Shown piece by piece: positions 52,673-62,431 of a DNA stretch of 64,000 nt. A model generated the notes under the pieces. It did no database searches and was not told where the DNA came from. It saw only the letters and a program-made list of their open reading frames with translations. Source of the stretch: Paenibacillus sp. PastM-3. GTDB taxonomy: Bacteria > Bacillota > Bacilli > Paenibacillales > Paenibacillaceae. A program made the position numbers and the translations under genes. The stretch is from contig NZ_JARXXP010000004.1 in assembly GCF_029893965.1 (NCBI RefSeq), forward strand, positions 248,001 through 312,000, in the 5' to 3' direction. The first letter of the stretch is position 1. Every line of letters begins with the position of its first letter.

Positions 52673-53635
52673 CTACACCGTTTCTTCCAGCTGCAGGCTT
52701 TGGATGCCAGCGCGGATGATGCCGCAGGAGGCATTGAATTTGGCGGTCTCCTGCTCGCTCAGATTCAGCTCCAGCAGCTCCTGAATACCGCCGCCGCTAA
52801 TGATGGCCGGAACCCCGGCGCATACTTGCGCCTGCCCGTATTCACCGTCGAGGATGGCCGAGACGGCGATGATCTTGTGCTCGTCATTGAGGATGGAGCG
52901 GGTGATATAAGCCAGCGCGCTGCCGATGCCGAAATGGGTCGAGCCCTTGCGGGTGAAAATTTCCCAGCCGGCGTCCTTGGTCTTGCGGGCAAGATCATCG
53001 AGATCGAGGCTGCTGAACCGCTCCCGGTGCTGCTCCATGATCTGCAGCAGCGGCTTGCCGCCAATCGTGACGTGGGACCAGGCCACGAACTGCGATTCGC
53101 CGTGTTCGCCCAGCGCATAGCCGTTGACGCTGCGCGGATCAATAGAGAACACCTCGGAGAGCAGTGTCTTCAGACGCGACGAATCGATGGAGGTGCCGGT
53201 GCCGATCACACGGTGGCGCGGGAGGCCGGACATTTTCCATACCATATATGTGACGATATCGACCGGATTGGCAGCCACTACAAAGATGCCATCGAAGCCG
53301 CTGGCCATAATGTCGGTAACAATCTCTTTAGTGATAACAGCGGCGGCGTCCAGCACATCAAGTCTCGTCTGGCCGGGCTTGGGATTCGCGCCGGCTGTCA
53401 GAATGACCACATCCATGCTGCCGCAGTCACCGGCAGTTCCGGCATACACCTTGGTTCTGGTTCCTGCAAAATCCATGCAGTGCGAGAGGTCAAGCGCTTG
53501 TGCCATGGCGCGGTCATAGGTACGGTCGACCATCATGATCTCATCGCAGATGGCCTGGTTGACCATGGAATAGGCACAGCTTGAGCCCACATTTCCTGAG
53601 CCGACGACCGCCACTTTTCTAGATTTCGATTTCAA
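52673..53635 (-). CDS. ldh: L-lactate dehydrogenase
   Basis: About 320 residues. The Rossmann start is [17 protein letters not shown]. The substrate loop has an Arg ([10 protein letters not shown]), the catalytic motif is GEHGES with the proton-relay His, and NPVDIVTYM positions the Asn-Pro turn. Lactate rather than malate specificity is suggested by the loop and family resemblance. TTG 53635 is preferred (GAGGG 8 bp upstream, normal length). It regenerates NAD+ from NADH under low oxygen. No clear Rex box was found upstream. Confidence 0.92.
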   Translation of the reverse strand: MKSKSRKVAVVGSGNVGSSCAYSMVNQAICDEIMMVDRTYDRAMAQALDLSHCMDFAGTRTKVYAGTAGDCGSMDVVILTAGANPKPGQTRLDVLDAAAVITKEIVTDIMASGFDGIFVVAANPVDIVTYMVWKMSGLPRHRVIGTGTSIDSSRLKTLLSEVFSIDPRSVNGYALGEHGESQFVAWSHVTIGGKPLLQIMEQHRERFSSLDLDDLARKTKDAGWEIFTRKGSTHFGIGSALAYITRSILNDEHKIIAVSAILDGEYGQAQVCAGVPAIISGGGIQELLELNLSEQETAKFNASCGIIRAGIQSLQLEETV

Positions 53636-53920
53636 TTGCCTTGCCCTCACTCTCTAAAAGTAATACCCGGCCCCGTCTGCGAAAGCTGGAGGTTAAGTAT
53701 GTCTTTATTCTACCTGATCTCACCGCAAGTTACCTGACATCAGAGTGAAAAAACCAGGCGGAAGCAATCAGTCTTTGTCACATATTATACGAAAAACGGA
53801 ACTGATCCGGCATTTGTATATAACTATTGTATGCGGGAAATGCGAAAGAAGGGATATAAGTTGACAAACCTGCAGTAAATTATATTAGCTGCTGCTGACT
53901 CAGCATCTCCAAATAACGGA

Positions 53921-53959
53921 AAGAGCATCCCCTACCCGGCAAGGATAAGAGATGCTCTT
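53921..53959 (-). terminator. Hairpin terminator after ccdC
   Basis: AAGAGCATC/GATGCTCTT with A/T-rich flanks. The rest of the 53651-53969 intergenic region holds a TATAAT (complement of 53792-53797 area) that may serve ldh, but no convincing -35. Confidence 0.65.
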
Positions 53960-53969
53960 TATTAAAGTT

Positions 53970-54479
53970 CTAGCCCCTCGGCTGGGGAATACGTTCCTGC
54001 GGCGGAGACATCAGGGTATAGCGCTTATACATGAACACCCGCCAATGGAGAATCATACCGAAAGCCAGGATGAAGAACAGGCCGCCGGATTGCGGGACGG
54101 ATACATACCGGTTGATAAACTCATGGAGTACGGTGCGGACGAGCAGCAAGCCCAGCAGGATGAAGGCGAAGCTCTTGGAACGCTGGGCGTAGATCAAGCC
54201 TTCCCGCTCTTCAAACTTGGTGCTGCGTATCAGCGGATAGGCAAATATGAACCAGCCGGCCAGAAAAGCCAGCACTGCCCACCACCACGGAAAGCGGACT
54301 TCAGGTACTACAAACATGGCGAAGCCGGTTGACATTCCCAGGGGCGGAATCCATATTTTGCGCAGCGTCACGGGACGCTCGCTTGCCTTCAGGCGGATAA
54401 AAATAACCATAAGCGCCATGAAAACAGCTCCCAGCGTAGAGCCTATATGCAGAAGCGAGGGATTGATATTGCCCATCAT
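53970..54479 (-). CDS. ccdC: CcdC-family membrane protein
   Basis: 169 residues with four to five TM helices. RLKASERPVTLRKIWIPPLGMSTGFAMFVVPE and AYPLIRSTKFEEREGLIYAQRSKSF are characteristic of the CcdC (DUF1453) family. It was named from a cytochrome c biogenesis locus, but its role is unclear and no ccdA neighbour is present. ATG 54479 follows AGAGGAA. Confidence 0.85.
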   Translation of the reverse strand: MMGNINPSLLHIGSTLGAVFMALMVIFIRLKASERPVTLRKIWIPPLGMSTGFAMFVVPEVRFPWWWAVLAFLAGWFIFAYPLIRSTKFEEREGLIYAQRSKSFAFILLGLLLVRTVLHEFINRYVSVPQSGGLFFILAFGMILHWRVFMYKRYTLMSPPQERIPQPRG

Positions 54480-54567
54480 TCACGTTCCTCTCTGTGATTT
54501 GTGTCACTTATTTCTTCATTATAGCAGAAATTTCTTTGTAAACAGAATGCTGGTTAAGAGCAGACAC

Positions 54568-54601
54568 AAAGAACCCGCCAGGCTGCCCTGGCGGGTTCTT
54601 T
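54568..54601 (-). terminator. Terminator after the GlsB-type gene
   Basis: A perfect 14-bp stem AAGAACCCGCCAGG with its complement, a CTGC loop and a T-rich end. Confidence 0.85.
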
Positions 54602-54651
54602 GCAGATTATGCGTTATAATCAGGTTCAAGGGTTACCCTTGACCACTTAGC

Positions 54652-54912
54652 TTACGAACGGCTGCGTCCGCCAACCGAACGGAGAATCAGGCTGACGATA
54701 GCAATCAGGATTACTGCACCGATAATGGATTGGAAGACATAGAAGTCACTGATTCTAGGACCCCAGTCGCCCAGCAGCATACCGCCGAGCCATGAGCCAA
54801 GGATACCGGCAATAATATTACCAATAATCCCTCCCGGAATGTCTCTGCCCATAATCAGACCTGCCAGCCAACCAATCACGCCGCCAACGATCAACATCCA
54901 TAGAAAACTCAT
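54652..54912 (-). CDS. GlsB/YeaQ/YmgE-family membrane protein
   Basis: 86 residues, three short TM helices rich in Gly. The family motif is GWLAGLIMGRDIPGGIIGNIIAGILGSWLGG in consecutive parts. Members are general-stress inner-membrane proteins of unknown mechanism. AAGGAGC lies upstream of the ATG. Monocistronic, with its own terminator. Confidence 0.92.
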   Translation of the reverse strand: MSFLWMLIVGGVIGWLAGLIMGRDIPGGIIGNIIAGILGSWLGGMLLGDWGPRISDFYVFQSIIGAVILIAIVSLILRSVGGRSRS

Positions 54913-55193
54913 TTTTCTTCAGCTCCTTTTTGTATGTGTGTGTTGCCTTCGATGGTTACTATTAACCTCAAGCAATGCGTTTAAACCACGTGGATAATTT
55001 TGTATTTACGGACTGGTGCGGCAGTTTAATATGCCCGGAAAATAGCTGTTTAATACCGGTCAGGTGCCGGGTAAATAAACATGTTATATTGATTTATGAG
55101 ACCTGGAACAGAAGCAATCTGCACAGTACAGGGTAAATATTATGTAAGTAACAGCAATTATAGAATGCAGTTTACTGCAAAGGAGACGCGGAT

Positions 55194-56249
55194 ATGAAGC
55201 AGCCGAATGAAGTCTTATTTTACATTGGTACTTATAATACAAAAGAGAAAGAAGCCATCCTGCTCGGAGCTCTCAATAAAGATACCGGAGAAATGAGGGT
55301 GCTGGGCGGGACCGCAGGCATTGAGAATCCTTCCTTTCTGGCTTTGAACAGCTCCGGGACAGTGCTGTATGCGGTAAGCGAGCGGGATGAGGGTGAAGTT
55401 CACGCCTTTGCCGCTGACGCCGGTACGGGGGCGCTGCAGCCGCTGGGCAGCAGAAGCACTGACGGTGGTGCACCCTGCTATGTATCTGTTTCCCCGAAGG
55501 GTAATTACATATTCGTAGCCAATTATACCGGCGGCAATGTGAATGCCTTTCCGGTCAGTGATGACGGCTCACTTGGTGAAATGTCCGGCCAGGTCAAGCA
55601 TGAGGGCTCGGGAATCCGCCAGGACCGGCAGGATGCACCCCACACGCATTCCGTTATTCCTGACAGCACCGGGGAACGGGTGCTGGTATGTGATCTCGGG
55701 ATTGATCAGGTACTGATCTACCGGCTTGTGAACGGTAAGCTGGTTACACACCGGGAGGTAGATCTCCCGCCGGGCTCGGGCCCGCGCCATCTGGCCGTCC
55801 ATCCGTCAGGACAGTGGATGTATCTGATTAACGAGCTGAACAGCACCATTACGGTATTTGCCAACAATGAGCAGCAGGGCGACCTGAAGATTCTGCAGAG
55901 CATCAGCTCACTGCCGGAGCAATATCCGGCCGGCAGTGATGATACGGCCGCAGATATTCATGTGTCACCATGCGGACGGTTCCTGTATGCGTCCAACCGC
56001 GGACATGACAGCATCGGCCTGTTCTATATTAATCCAGGGACGGGATTGCTGGAGTCAGGTGACTGGGTGAAATCGGGCGGGCGGATACCGCGCAACTTCG
56101 CAATTACCTCTGGCATGCTGCTTGCTGCCAACCAGGAGAGCGGCAATATTGTTTCTTTCCGGATTGACAAGGAGAGCGGCCGGCTGATCCCTACCGGTAA
56201 CGAACTGGAGGTTACCGCTCCGGTGTGCCTGGTTCCTGTGCAGCCATAG
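55194..56249 (+). CDS. pgl: Lactonase-family beta-propeller (6-phosphogluconolactonase-like)
   Basis: 351 residues of the YkgB/Pgl 7-bladed propeller family. Blade motifs recur (FLALNSSGTVLYAVSE, VSVSPKGNYIFVANYTGG, LAVHPSGQWMYLINELNSTITVF, IHVSPCGRFLYASNRGHDSIGLF). The PHTHSV segment holds metal/substrate residues. Soluble, with no signal peptide. It would hydrolyse 6-phosphogluconolactone in the pentose-phosphate pathway; no pathway neighbour confirms this. AAGGAGA precedes the ATG. Confidence 0.88.
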   Translation: MKQPNEVLFYIGTYNTKEKEAILLGALNKDTGEMRVLGGTAGIENPSFLALNSSGTVLYAVSERDEGEVHAFAADAGTGALQPLGSRSTDGGAPCYVSVSPKGNYIFVANYTGGNVNAFPVSDDGSLGEMSGQVKHEGSGIRQDRQDAPHTHSVIPDSTGERVLVCDLGIDQVLIYRLVNGKLVTHREVDLPPGSGPRHLAVHPSGQWMYLINELNSTITVFANNEQQGDLKILQSISSLPEQYPAGSDDTAADIHVSPCGRFLYASNRGHDSIGLFYINPGTGLLESGDWVKSGGRIPRNFAITSGMLLAANQESGNIVSFRIDKESGRLIPTGNELEVTAPVCLVPVQP

Positions 56250-56258
56250 CAGAACAAT

Positions 56259-56296
56259 AAGGGCCTTCCCTGCAGCCGGCTGCAGGGAAGGCCCTT
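56259..56296. terminator. Perfect 34-nt palindrome, bidirectional terminator
   Basis: GGGCCTTCCCTGCAGCC followed directly by its complement. It sits between converging genes and probably forms a long hairpin in both transcripts. Confidence 0.75.
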
Positions 56297-56326
56297 GAGC
56301 AATAATATATAAAAAATAAGAGCAAA

Positions 56327-58627
56327 CTACTGTAGTCCGCCGGGACTCCCGTCTCCGGTATAAAAGCCGATATCATCCAGCATGATCCGGTCGCCTTCCT
56401 CTTGCAGATAAAAGGTGATTTCGGTTAATTCATCGGGATTAAGGGCAGGCTCTTCCGTAAGGAAGCTCTCAAAAGGCAGCTCATACGTCTGGAATACGGC
56501 CTCTGACAGGTCGCCGTATTTACCGCCGCTGACCCGCTCCTCCAGCCAAGGGCTGATTGTGAACTCTGTCTGCGGCAGCGGAAGGATGTCCATCACTTCA
56601 TCCAGCGGCAGCCGGGCGCTTACCTCATTGCTGTCAGTCAGCTCGATCTCGACATCAGGAGCCGGGGCAGCCGCTGCAGGGACAGCCGGCTCACTGTCAT
56701 CTTCGCCAGTGTCGGCATTGCGGTTCGCCATGGAGAAGGTCAGGCCAGCCGCACCGGAGGCGGCCAGCTCCCGGACTACGCTGTCCTTGAGCAGGATGCT
56801 GTACGAGCCTGCTTCTTCTCCGGCATCGTGCTCCAGCAGGATGCCATAGGTTGCTTTGCTTTTGGACTCGCGGTCTTTGGCCGTTTCCTCAGTCCAGTCC
56901 AGACCTGTCACGGTGGCAGTCCCGCCTGTCACTGTATTCTTGTTGCGGTCCTCATCATAACTCGCGACCGGAATATACTCGCCGCTCTGGAAACGGCTGA
57001 AATACGCTGTATCCGGCAGCCACTGCAGCCCGCTGCGGTAATCCCGGAATAATTCCTTGTATCCGATTTGTCCGTGCAGGGTGGTTTCAAGGAATGCCGA
57101 TACATATACCTTAGCAATCTGCCGCTGTTCATCCCCGTCCATAATCTCTGCCCGGCTTAAAAATAAGCCCGCTGGCAGAGACTGGTCATACAGGCCCCAG
57201 TCCGTGTTGAACTGGCTGTGGTTGGCATCGGCGATATAGAGCGAGCTCTTGAAGGCAGGTGAGCCGCTGGAGTAGCTGGAGCGTATATATTGCCGGTCCC
57301 CGTAAAAGTCATGCACATCACCGTCCCGCGCACCCTGCAGCGTCAGATAATTGACATCCTTCAGCCGGGCCTGCTGGTCGTCAATGGCTTTATCGGTTGG
57401 AGCAAGTGCAATAACAGATGATATCGTAAACTGTCCGGCAACTGCGAGGGCAGGATCATCCTTGAACCAGCGCGCGGCATCGGCAGCCATGGCGACCGCC
57501 TGGCCGCCGCGGCTGTGGCCCAGCAGGGCCGTTTTTGTATAATCGACCTTCTGGTAGAACGGATTATCCGGCTGCTCCGCATACTCTGCGATCTGTTCCA
57601 GATGCTTCAGAATCATCCACGTCCGCACCTTGAAATCATTGTCCGGAATACCGGACCAGGCCGAATAGTTAAGAAAATTCTGATCCAGCGTGACTGCAAT
57701 GAAGCCCCGGCTGGCCAGGAGCTCCCCCAAATAGGCGTACCCTTCTTCCGAATAATCCTCCATCATGTGGTTGCCGTGTACCATTAGCACCAGCGGAAAG
57801 GGGCCGGTGCCTTCAGGCATCCACACCTGGGCATTGAGCGGAAGCGCAGTGTAATCGAATCCCCAGAAGATCGTCCGCAGCTTGGGCCAGTTCTTGATAT
57901 AATCTGAGGCATCGGCAGAACCTGAGGTCAGCCGGACCTCTGAACCATACGCAGTACGGTGCAGATCATCTCCGCTGCCGTAGGTGAAATGCTCGTAGCT
58001 ATAGCTCCCCGGTGCACCGGGGTCGGCTGCGCTGATCGGAGCGGCATCTCCGGGTTCAGCGGTGGTGGTATGCTCGGCAGGCTGCCCGGGTCCCGCTCCG
58101 TACAGCGGCAGCGGGGCCAGCAGCAGGACTGCGCCGAGCAGCACTCCCGGAACGGTCCGCCTGCTGCGCAGCAGGCCGGCCGACAGCCCGGCAGCTCCGC
58201 CCAGCAGAGCGGCAATGGCTGCAACAGCGGCGGCCGCTTCGATCGTCAGGTCAGAGAAGTACAGAATGAGCAGCACAGCTCCGAAGGAGCTGAGTACAGT
58301 ACCGGCAAACAGCTTAGGAAAGCGGAGGCCGGTCAGGGACAGCAGCAGGGCCAGAAGATTCCCGGCCAGTGCCAGCACGAGCGTTCCGGCTCCTGCCGCC
58401 AGTATAATATCCGCCGGGGCTCCCATACCTGTCGGGATTCCCAGGACGGCAATAATAAAGGCCAGCGTGCCTACTGTCCAGGGACCGGCCAGCGCGGTCC
58501 TCCATAATGTTGTGTCGTAAGCGTAGGTTAACCTGATGCGTCTGCCTATTTCAGTGAATATGCGTCTGAGCAGCCGCGGTCTTTGCGGCTGCGGCAGCTC
58601 TGGAGCATATTCCAAATCCATTCCCAT
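56327..58627 (-). CDS. Membrane-anchored alpha/beta hydrolase with C-terminal sandwich domain
   Basis: About 766 residues. After a basic start come about five TM helices (about 45-175). An extracytoplasmic alpha/beta-hydrolase domain follows (about 235-560), with LVLMVHGNHMMED as oxyanion-side motif and the nucleophile elbow LLGHSRGGQAV (GxSxG). A C-terminal domain (about 590-760) ends in ITFYLQEEGDRIMLDDIGFY, like carbohydrate-binding-type sandwiches. ATG 58627 follows GGGGGA by 7 bp. Substrate unknown; possibly an extracellular polyester, lipid or glycan ester. Confidence 0.82.
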   Translation of the reverse strand: MGMDLEYAPELPQPQRPRLLRRIFTEIGRRIRLTYAYDTTLWRTALAGPWTVGTLAFIIAVLGIPTGMGAPADIILAAGAGTLVLALAGNLLALLLSLTGLRFPKLFAGTVLSSFGAVLLILYFSDLTIEAAAAVAAIAALLGGAAGLSAGLLRSRRTVPGVLLGAVLLLAPLPLYGAGPGQPAEHTTTAEPGDAAPISAADPGAPGSYSYEHFTYGSGDDLHRTAYGSEVRLTSGSADASDYIKNWPKLRTIFWGFDYTALPLNAQVWMPEGTGPFPLVLMVHGNHMMEDYSEEGYAYLGELLASRGFIAVTLDQNFLNYSAWSGIPDNDFKVRTWMILKHLEQIAEYAEQPDNPFYQKVDYTKTALLGHSRGGQAVAMAADAARWFKDDPALAVAGQFTISSVIALAPTDKAIDDQQARLKDVNYLTLQGARDGDVHDFYGDRQYIRSSYSSGSPAFKSSLYIADANHSQFNTDWGLYDQSLPAGLFLSRAEIMDGDEQRQIAKVYVSAFLETTLHGQIGYKELFRDYRSGLQWLPDTAYFSRFQSGEYIPVASYDEDRNKNTVTGGTATVTGLDWTEETAKDRESKSKATYGILLEHDAGEEAGSYSILLKDSVVRELAASGAAGLTFSMANRNADTGEDDSEPAVPAAAAPAPDVEIELTDSNEVSARLPLDEVMDILPLPQTEFTISPWLEERVSGGKYGDLSEAVFQTYELPFESFLTEEPALNPDELTEITFYLQEEGDRIMLDDIGFYTGDGSPGGLQ

Positions 58628-58810
58628 GTTTTTATCCCCCATAAGATGTAGCAATATTATTACTTTACAGCTTTTACAGCTTTGATAACAAGCGGGTCTT
58701 GCAGGCACGGCCGCCATTTGCTTCCCGCAGAAAGAGCAGAATGCCATCTTGAAGCCATTTTGAAAAAAAGATTTGACAGGTGGCAGAGATTTCAGTATTA
58801 TGTGTCTAAA

Positions 58811-58827
58811 CCTACTAAACGGGTAGG
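58811..58827. promoter_or_regulatory. Candidate CymR-type operator before the sulfate operon
   Basis: Inverted repeat CCTAC-N7-GTAGG followed by AATAATTAAAT. It resembles the GTAGGAAT-type cysteine-regulon box of CymR in Bacilli. Position upstream of the sulfate-binding gene supports this; the match is from memory of the motif. Confidence 0.45.
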
Positions 58828-58855
58828 AATAATTAAATAAATGTTCTTACCGTAC

Positions 58856-58944
58856 AGACGGAGGAGCGCCCGCTTGAAGCAAGCAGACACGTGTCTACAG
58901 GACCGGTTTGACCTGCCATATGTGGGCATTCCTGCGTCTTTTTT
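58856..58944 (+). ncRNA. Structured leader of unknown class before the sulfate operon
   Basis: AGACG (58856-58860) pairs with CGTCT (58935-58939), directly followed by T6, closing about 80 nt. Inside are hairpins GCTTG-AAG-CAAGC, the perfect palindrome AGACACGTGTCT and CAGG-N10-CCTG. It looks like a multi-stem leader ending in a terminator. It does not match the S-box, T-box or other elements I know. Confidence 0.45.
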
Positions 58945-59002
58945 CTACTAACATGAATTTCAGAGGCATTTCTAATATTAAAAACATGGGGGAGTGGTTG
59001 GA

Positions 59003-60130
59003 ATGAAGAAAGGGATCAAGAAGGGGCTTCTCGCCGGATTTACATTACTGCTGACGGCAGGGCTCACTGCTTGCGGAAGCAACGGCAATACGAACAACAG
59101 TGCAAATTCAGCAGCAGGCACGCCTGAGGTAACCAATGCAGGAACGAATGCGGCTGCTACAGCCGAAGCGACAAAGGCGCCGGCAAAAGATCCGGTAGAA
59201 CTGCTGAATGTCTCCTATGACCCTACACGCGAGCTGTATGAGAACTATAACAAATCGTTTGCTGCTTATTGGGAGCAGGAAACCGGGCAGAAGGTAACCA
59301 TTAAACAGTCCCATGGCGGTTCCGGGGCGCAGAGCCGGGCGGTGCTTGAAGGACTGGAGGCGGACGTTGTAACACTGGCGCTTGGTTATGACATTGATGC
59401 GCTGGTTGATAAAGGGCTGATTAATGCAGGCTGGGAGAGCAAGTTCGAGCATAACAGCGCACCGTACACCTCGACCATCGTATTCCTGGTTCGCAAGGGC
59501 AATCCGAAGGGCATCAAGGACTGGCCGGATCTGCTGAAAGAGGGCGTGGAAGTGATCACTCCGAATCCCAAGACTTCCGGCGGTGCACGCTGGAACTATC
59601 TGGCGGCATGGGGGTATGCACTGGACAATAACAATAACGATGAAGCCAAGGCACAGGAATTTGTCCAGGAGCTGTTCAAGCATGTGCCGGTACTGGATAC
59701 CGGGGCGCGTGGAGCTACAACGACCTTTGTAGAACGCGGCATCGGCGATGTACTGCTGGCGTGGGAGAATGAGGCCTATCTGTCCATCAAGGAGCTGGGC
59801 CCGGACAAATTTGAAATTGTAAACCCGTCCGAGAGCATTCTGGCAGAGCCGCCGGTAGCGATCGTGGACAAAACAGTCGACAAGCGCGGAACACGCGAGG
59901 TATCTGAGGCCTATCTGAACTATCTCTACACCGAGGAAGGCCAGAAAATCGCCGCAGAGAACTATTACCGTCCGACACTGGAGAGTGTGAAGGAGCAGTT
60001 CAAGGATCAGTTCCCGGAAATCAAACTGTTCACCCTGGCCGAGAAGTTCGGCACCTGGAAAGAAACCCAGGAGAAGCATTTCAATGACGGCGGAATCTTT
60101 GACCAGATTTATGTGCCGGGAAGCAAATAG
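59003..60130 (+). CDS. sbp: Sulfate-binding lipoprotein
   Basis: 375 residues. Lipobox [10 protein letters not shown] (Cys about 24), an Asn/Ala/Thr-rich linker, then the Sbp fold: [42 protein letters not shown] (sulfate-contact region), [16 protein letters not shown] and a C-terminal YRPT. ATG 59003 follows GGGGGAG by 8 bp. It captures sulfate or thiosulfate for the CysTW permease. Confidence 0.95.
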   Translation: MKKGIKKGLLAGFTLLLTAGLTACGSNGNTNNSANSAAGTPEVTNAGTNAAATAEATKAPAKDPVELLNVSYDPTRELYENYNKSFAAYWEQETGQKVTIKQSHGGSGAQSRAVLEGLEADVVTLALGYDIDALVDKGLINAGWESKFEHNSAPYTSTIVFLVRKGNPKGIKDWPDLLKEGVEVITPNPKTSGGARWNYLAAWGYALDNNNNDEAKAQEFVQELFKHVPVLDTGARGATTTFVERGIGDVLLAWENEAYLSIKELGPDKFEIVNPSESILAEPPVAIVDKTVDKRGTREVSEAYLNYLYTEEGQKIAAENYYRPTLESVKEQFKDQFPEIKLFTLAEKFGTWKETQEKHFNDGGIFDQIYVPGSK

Positions 60131-60156
60131 ATAAGATACTGACTTGTAATAACCGG

Positions 60157-60183
60157 ATGCCTCAGCCACAAGAGCTGGGGCAT
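60157..60183 (+). other. Intercistronic hairpin between sbp and cysT
   Basis: ATGCCTCAGC pairs with GCTGGGGCAT (one G-T pair) around a 7-nt loop, without a T-run. It may protect the sbp mRNA end or attenuate the downstream permease genes. Confidence 0.5.
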
Positions 60184-60269
60184 TCATGAATGTACGGGCC
60201 TGGGGAGCCTGCTCCGTCAGGGACGCTGATCGGCAGGCAAGCCGAAGGCAGGAAAGGATGGGTGCATAG

Positions 60270-61109
60270 ATGAATGTCATTTCTACGGCTGCAGCACGGC
60301 GCAAGGTGCTTCCGGGCTTCGGCATTACGATGGGTTACAGTGTACTGTATCTGAGTCTGATAGTGCTTCTGCCGCTATCGGCGCTGCTTTTCAATTCAAC
60401 CGGGCTGAGCTGGGCCAAGTTCTGGGATATTGCTACTGATCCCCGGGTGCTGGCCTCCTACCGTGTCAGCATAGGTACTGCTGCGGCTGCAGCATTAGCG
60501 AATGCTTTTTTTGGCCTGCTGATGGCCTGGGTGCTGGTGCGTTACGAGTTTCCGGGCAAAAGAATTTTCGACGCCCTTATTGATCTCCCGTTTGCCCTGC
60601 CGACCGCGGTTGCCGGCGTTTCCCTGACCGCACTTTATTCCCAGAATGGCTGGATCGGCTCTTTATTCGAGCCGTACGGCTTCAAAATTGCCTTTACCCC
60701 GCTTGGAATCACGCTGGCGCTGATGTTCATCGGCATTCCCTTTGTTGTGCGGACCGTTCAGCCGGTGCTTGAAGATCTGGAGCGGGATATGGAGGAGGCC
60801 GCAGCAACATTGGGCGCAGGACGCGGCCGGATCTTTCTGCGGATCATTCTGCCTGAGGTGTTCCCTGCGCTGCTTACCGGATTCGCGCTGGCCTTTGCCC
60901 GGGGGATCGGTGAATACGGCTCTGTCGTCTTTATCTCCGGTAACATGCCGATGCGGACTGAAATTGCCCCGCTGCTGATTATGTCCAAGCTGGAGCAGTT
61001 TGACTACGCCGGAGCGACCGCGGTGGCCCTGCTTCTTCTGTTGATTTCCTTCCTGATGCTGCTGGTCATTAACCTGCTTCAGCGCTGGGCCCGCAAAACT
61101 TCACGTTAG
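60270..61109 (+). CDS. cysT: Sulfate ABC transporter permease CysT
   Basis: 279 residues, six TM helices. The EAA loop is [49 protein letters not shown] and [17 protein letters not shown] are the CysT signatures. First permease of the heterodimer with CysW, 17 bp upstream of it. AAGGATGGG precedes the ATG. Confidence 0.95.
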   Translation: MNVISTAAARRKVLPGFGITMGYSVLYLSLIVLLPLSALLFNSTGLSWAKFWDIATDPRVLASYRVSIGTAAAAALANAFFGLLMAWVLVRYEFPGKRIFDALIDLPFALPTAVAGVSLTALYSQNGWIGSLFEPYGFKIAFTPLGITLALMFIGIPFVVRTVQPVLEDLERDMEEAAATLGAGRGRIFLRIILPEVFPALLTGFALAFARGIGEYGSVVFISGNMPMRTEIAPLLIMSKLEQFDYAGATAVALLLLLISFLMLLVINLLQRWARKTSR

Positions 61110-61126
61110 AATAAGGAGGAATAAAC

Positions 61127-61990
61127 ATGGCAGGAACTGTGCCTATGCATGCCCCGAAGCAGAGAAGCAGCACTGCTTCAACCGCAACTAATGAATCCCG
61201 GGTAGTAAAATGGGTGCTGATTGCAGCCGCAGGGCTGGTGATGCTCTGGCTGATTGCCCTGCCGCTGATCGTTGTGCTGACAGAGGCGCTGAAGCGGGGC
61301 TGGGATGTCTACTGGGCTGCGCTTTCCGATCCGGATGCAGCCTCGGCTCTTAGGCTGACACTGCTTGTGGCGGCGATTACCGTTCCGCTGAATACCCTTT
61401 TCGGCGTAACTGCGGCCTGGGCGGTGACCAAATTCCGTTTCCGCGGCAAAGGCTTTCTTATTACGCTGATTGATCTGCCGTTTGCTGTATCGCCGGTTAT
61501 CGGCGGTCTGATCTTTGTGCTTGTGTTCGGTTCGAGCGGCTGGTTCGGCTCCTGGCTGAGCGACAATGACATCAAGATCGTTTTTGCTCTCCCCGGTATC
61601 ATCCTGGCGACACTTTTTGTAACCTTTCCCTTTGTGGCACGCGAGCTGATTCCGCTGATGGAGGACCAGGGCACGCAGGAGGAGGAAGCGGCGATTACGC
61701 TAGGCGCAAAAGGCTGGCAAATCTTTTTCCGTGTTACCCTGCCTAATATCAAATGGGGTCTGCTGTACGGCATCATTCTCTGCAACGCGCGGGCGATGGG
61801 GGAATTCGGAGCTGTCTCTGTAGTATCCGGCCGGATCCGCGGGGAGACAAGTACGCTGCCGCTGCATGTAGAGATTTTGTATAACGAATATCAGTTTTCC
61901 GCATCGTTCGCGGTTGCGTCCCTGCTGCTATTACTGGCTTTGTTCACAATGATTATTAAAAGCTGGCTGTTGCGCAAAAATGCTCATTGA
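61127..61990 (+). CDS. cysW: Sulfate ABC transporter permease CysW
   Basis: 287 residues, six TM helices. DLPFAVSPVIGGLIFVLVFG and the EAA loop QEEEAAITLGAKGWQIFFRVTLPNIKWGLLYG are followed by ARAMGEFGAVSVVSGRIRGETSTLPL, typical of CysW. AAGGAGGA lies upstream of ATG 61127. No cysA ATPase gene follows, so the ATPase must come from elsewhere. Confidence 0.95.
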   Translation: MAGTVPMHAPKQRSSTASTATNESRVVKWVLIAAAGLVMLWLIALPLIVVLTEALKRGWDVYWAALSDPDAASALRLTLLVAAITVPLNTLFGVTAAWAVTKFRFRGKGFLITLIDLPFAVSPVIGGLIFVLVFGSSGWFGSWLSDNDIKIVFALPGIILATLFVTFPFVARELIPLMEDQGTQEEEAAITLGAKGWQIFFRVTLPNIKWGLLYGIILCNARAMGEFGAVSVVSGRIRGETSTLPLHVEILYNEYQFSASFAVASLLLLLALFTMIIKSWLLRKNAH

Positions 61991-62092
61991 CAGTGATTTA
62001 GTTCCATGCTAAGTTAAAGCTCAGTATACAAGTTGGAAATGACGGGATTTAGGCGGAGATAACCCCCTATCCGGGGAAAGGGAGGCTGGAAA

Positions 62093-62314
62093 ATGGCTAA
62101 GCCACTGAAGGTGGATGAGTTATGGCTATCACGAATTTCAGAACTGCTGGACAATATGGAATTCGGCTCACTGCATATTGTAGTGCATGAGGGTCAGATT
62201 GTTCAGATGGAGCGTACGGAACGCAAACGTTTCGAGAACAGCTCAGCAAATCCGCGTTTCAGTGGGGAAACCGGAAGCCGGCGCACCGATGCCCGTTCGG
62301 CGGGACGGGGATAG
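62093..62314 (+). CDS. yezD: YezD family (DUF2292) small protein
   Basis: 73 residues. The core WLSRISELLDNMEFGSLHIVVHEGQIVQMERTERKRF matches DUF2292/YezD, which commonly accompanies sulfate and sulfur-assimilation genes in Bacilli. The last 25 residues are polar and variable. It lies about 100 bp after cysW with AAAGGGAGG upstream. Molecular role unknown; probably a sulfur-regulon accessory. Confidence 0.85.
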   Translation: MAKPLKVDELWLSRISELLDNMEFGSLHIVVHEGQIVQMERTERKRFENSSANPRFSGETGSRRTDARSAGRG

Positions 62315-62367
62315 CAAGCAGTGCGTTAGTACTCATCCTATATACGGTTGAACTTGAGAACAAAACG

Positions 62368-62414
62368 AAACAGAGCAGTGTCCCCTCCAGGTGAGAGGTA
62401 CGCTGCTCTGTTTT
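62368..62414. terminator. Bidirectional terminator after yezD
   Basis: AAACAGAGCAG/CTGCTCTGTTT with a long loop and T4, between converging genes. Confidence 0.8.
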
Positions 62415-62431
62415 GCTGTAACACGGTTGGA

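Noticed and set aside
53780..53800. Possible Rex site (TGTGAC half) upstream of ldh
   Set aside because: Only one half of the TTGTGA/TCACAA palindrome is present, so it does not meet the motif.
58628..58747. Zinc-ribbon-like N-terminal extension (FCSFCGKQ) of the hydrolase
   Set aside because: The good ribosome-binding site lies at ATG 58627 and the extension has none; the Cys pattern is probably chance.
58856..58944. SAM (S-box) riboswitch before the sulfate operon
   Set aside because: The conserved S-box blocks (AGAG...GGA and GCAACC) are missing.
59108..60325. 405-codon open frame opposite sbp
   Set aside because: Antisense to a clear lipoprotein gene and without recognisable motifs.
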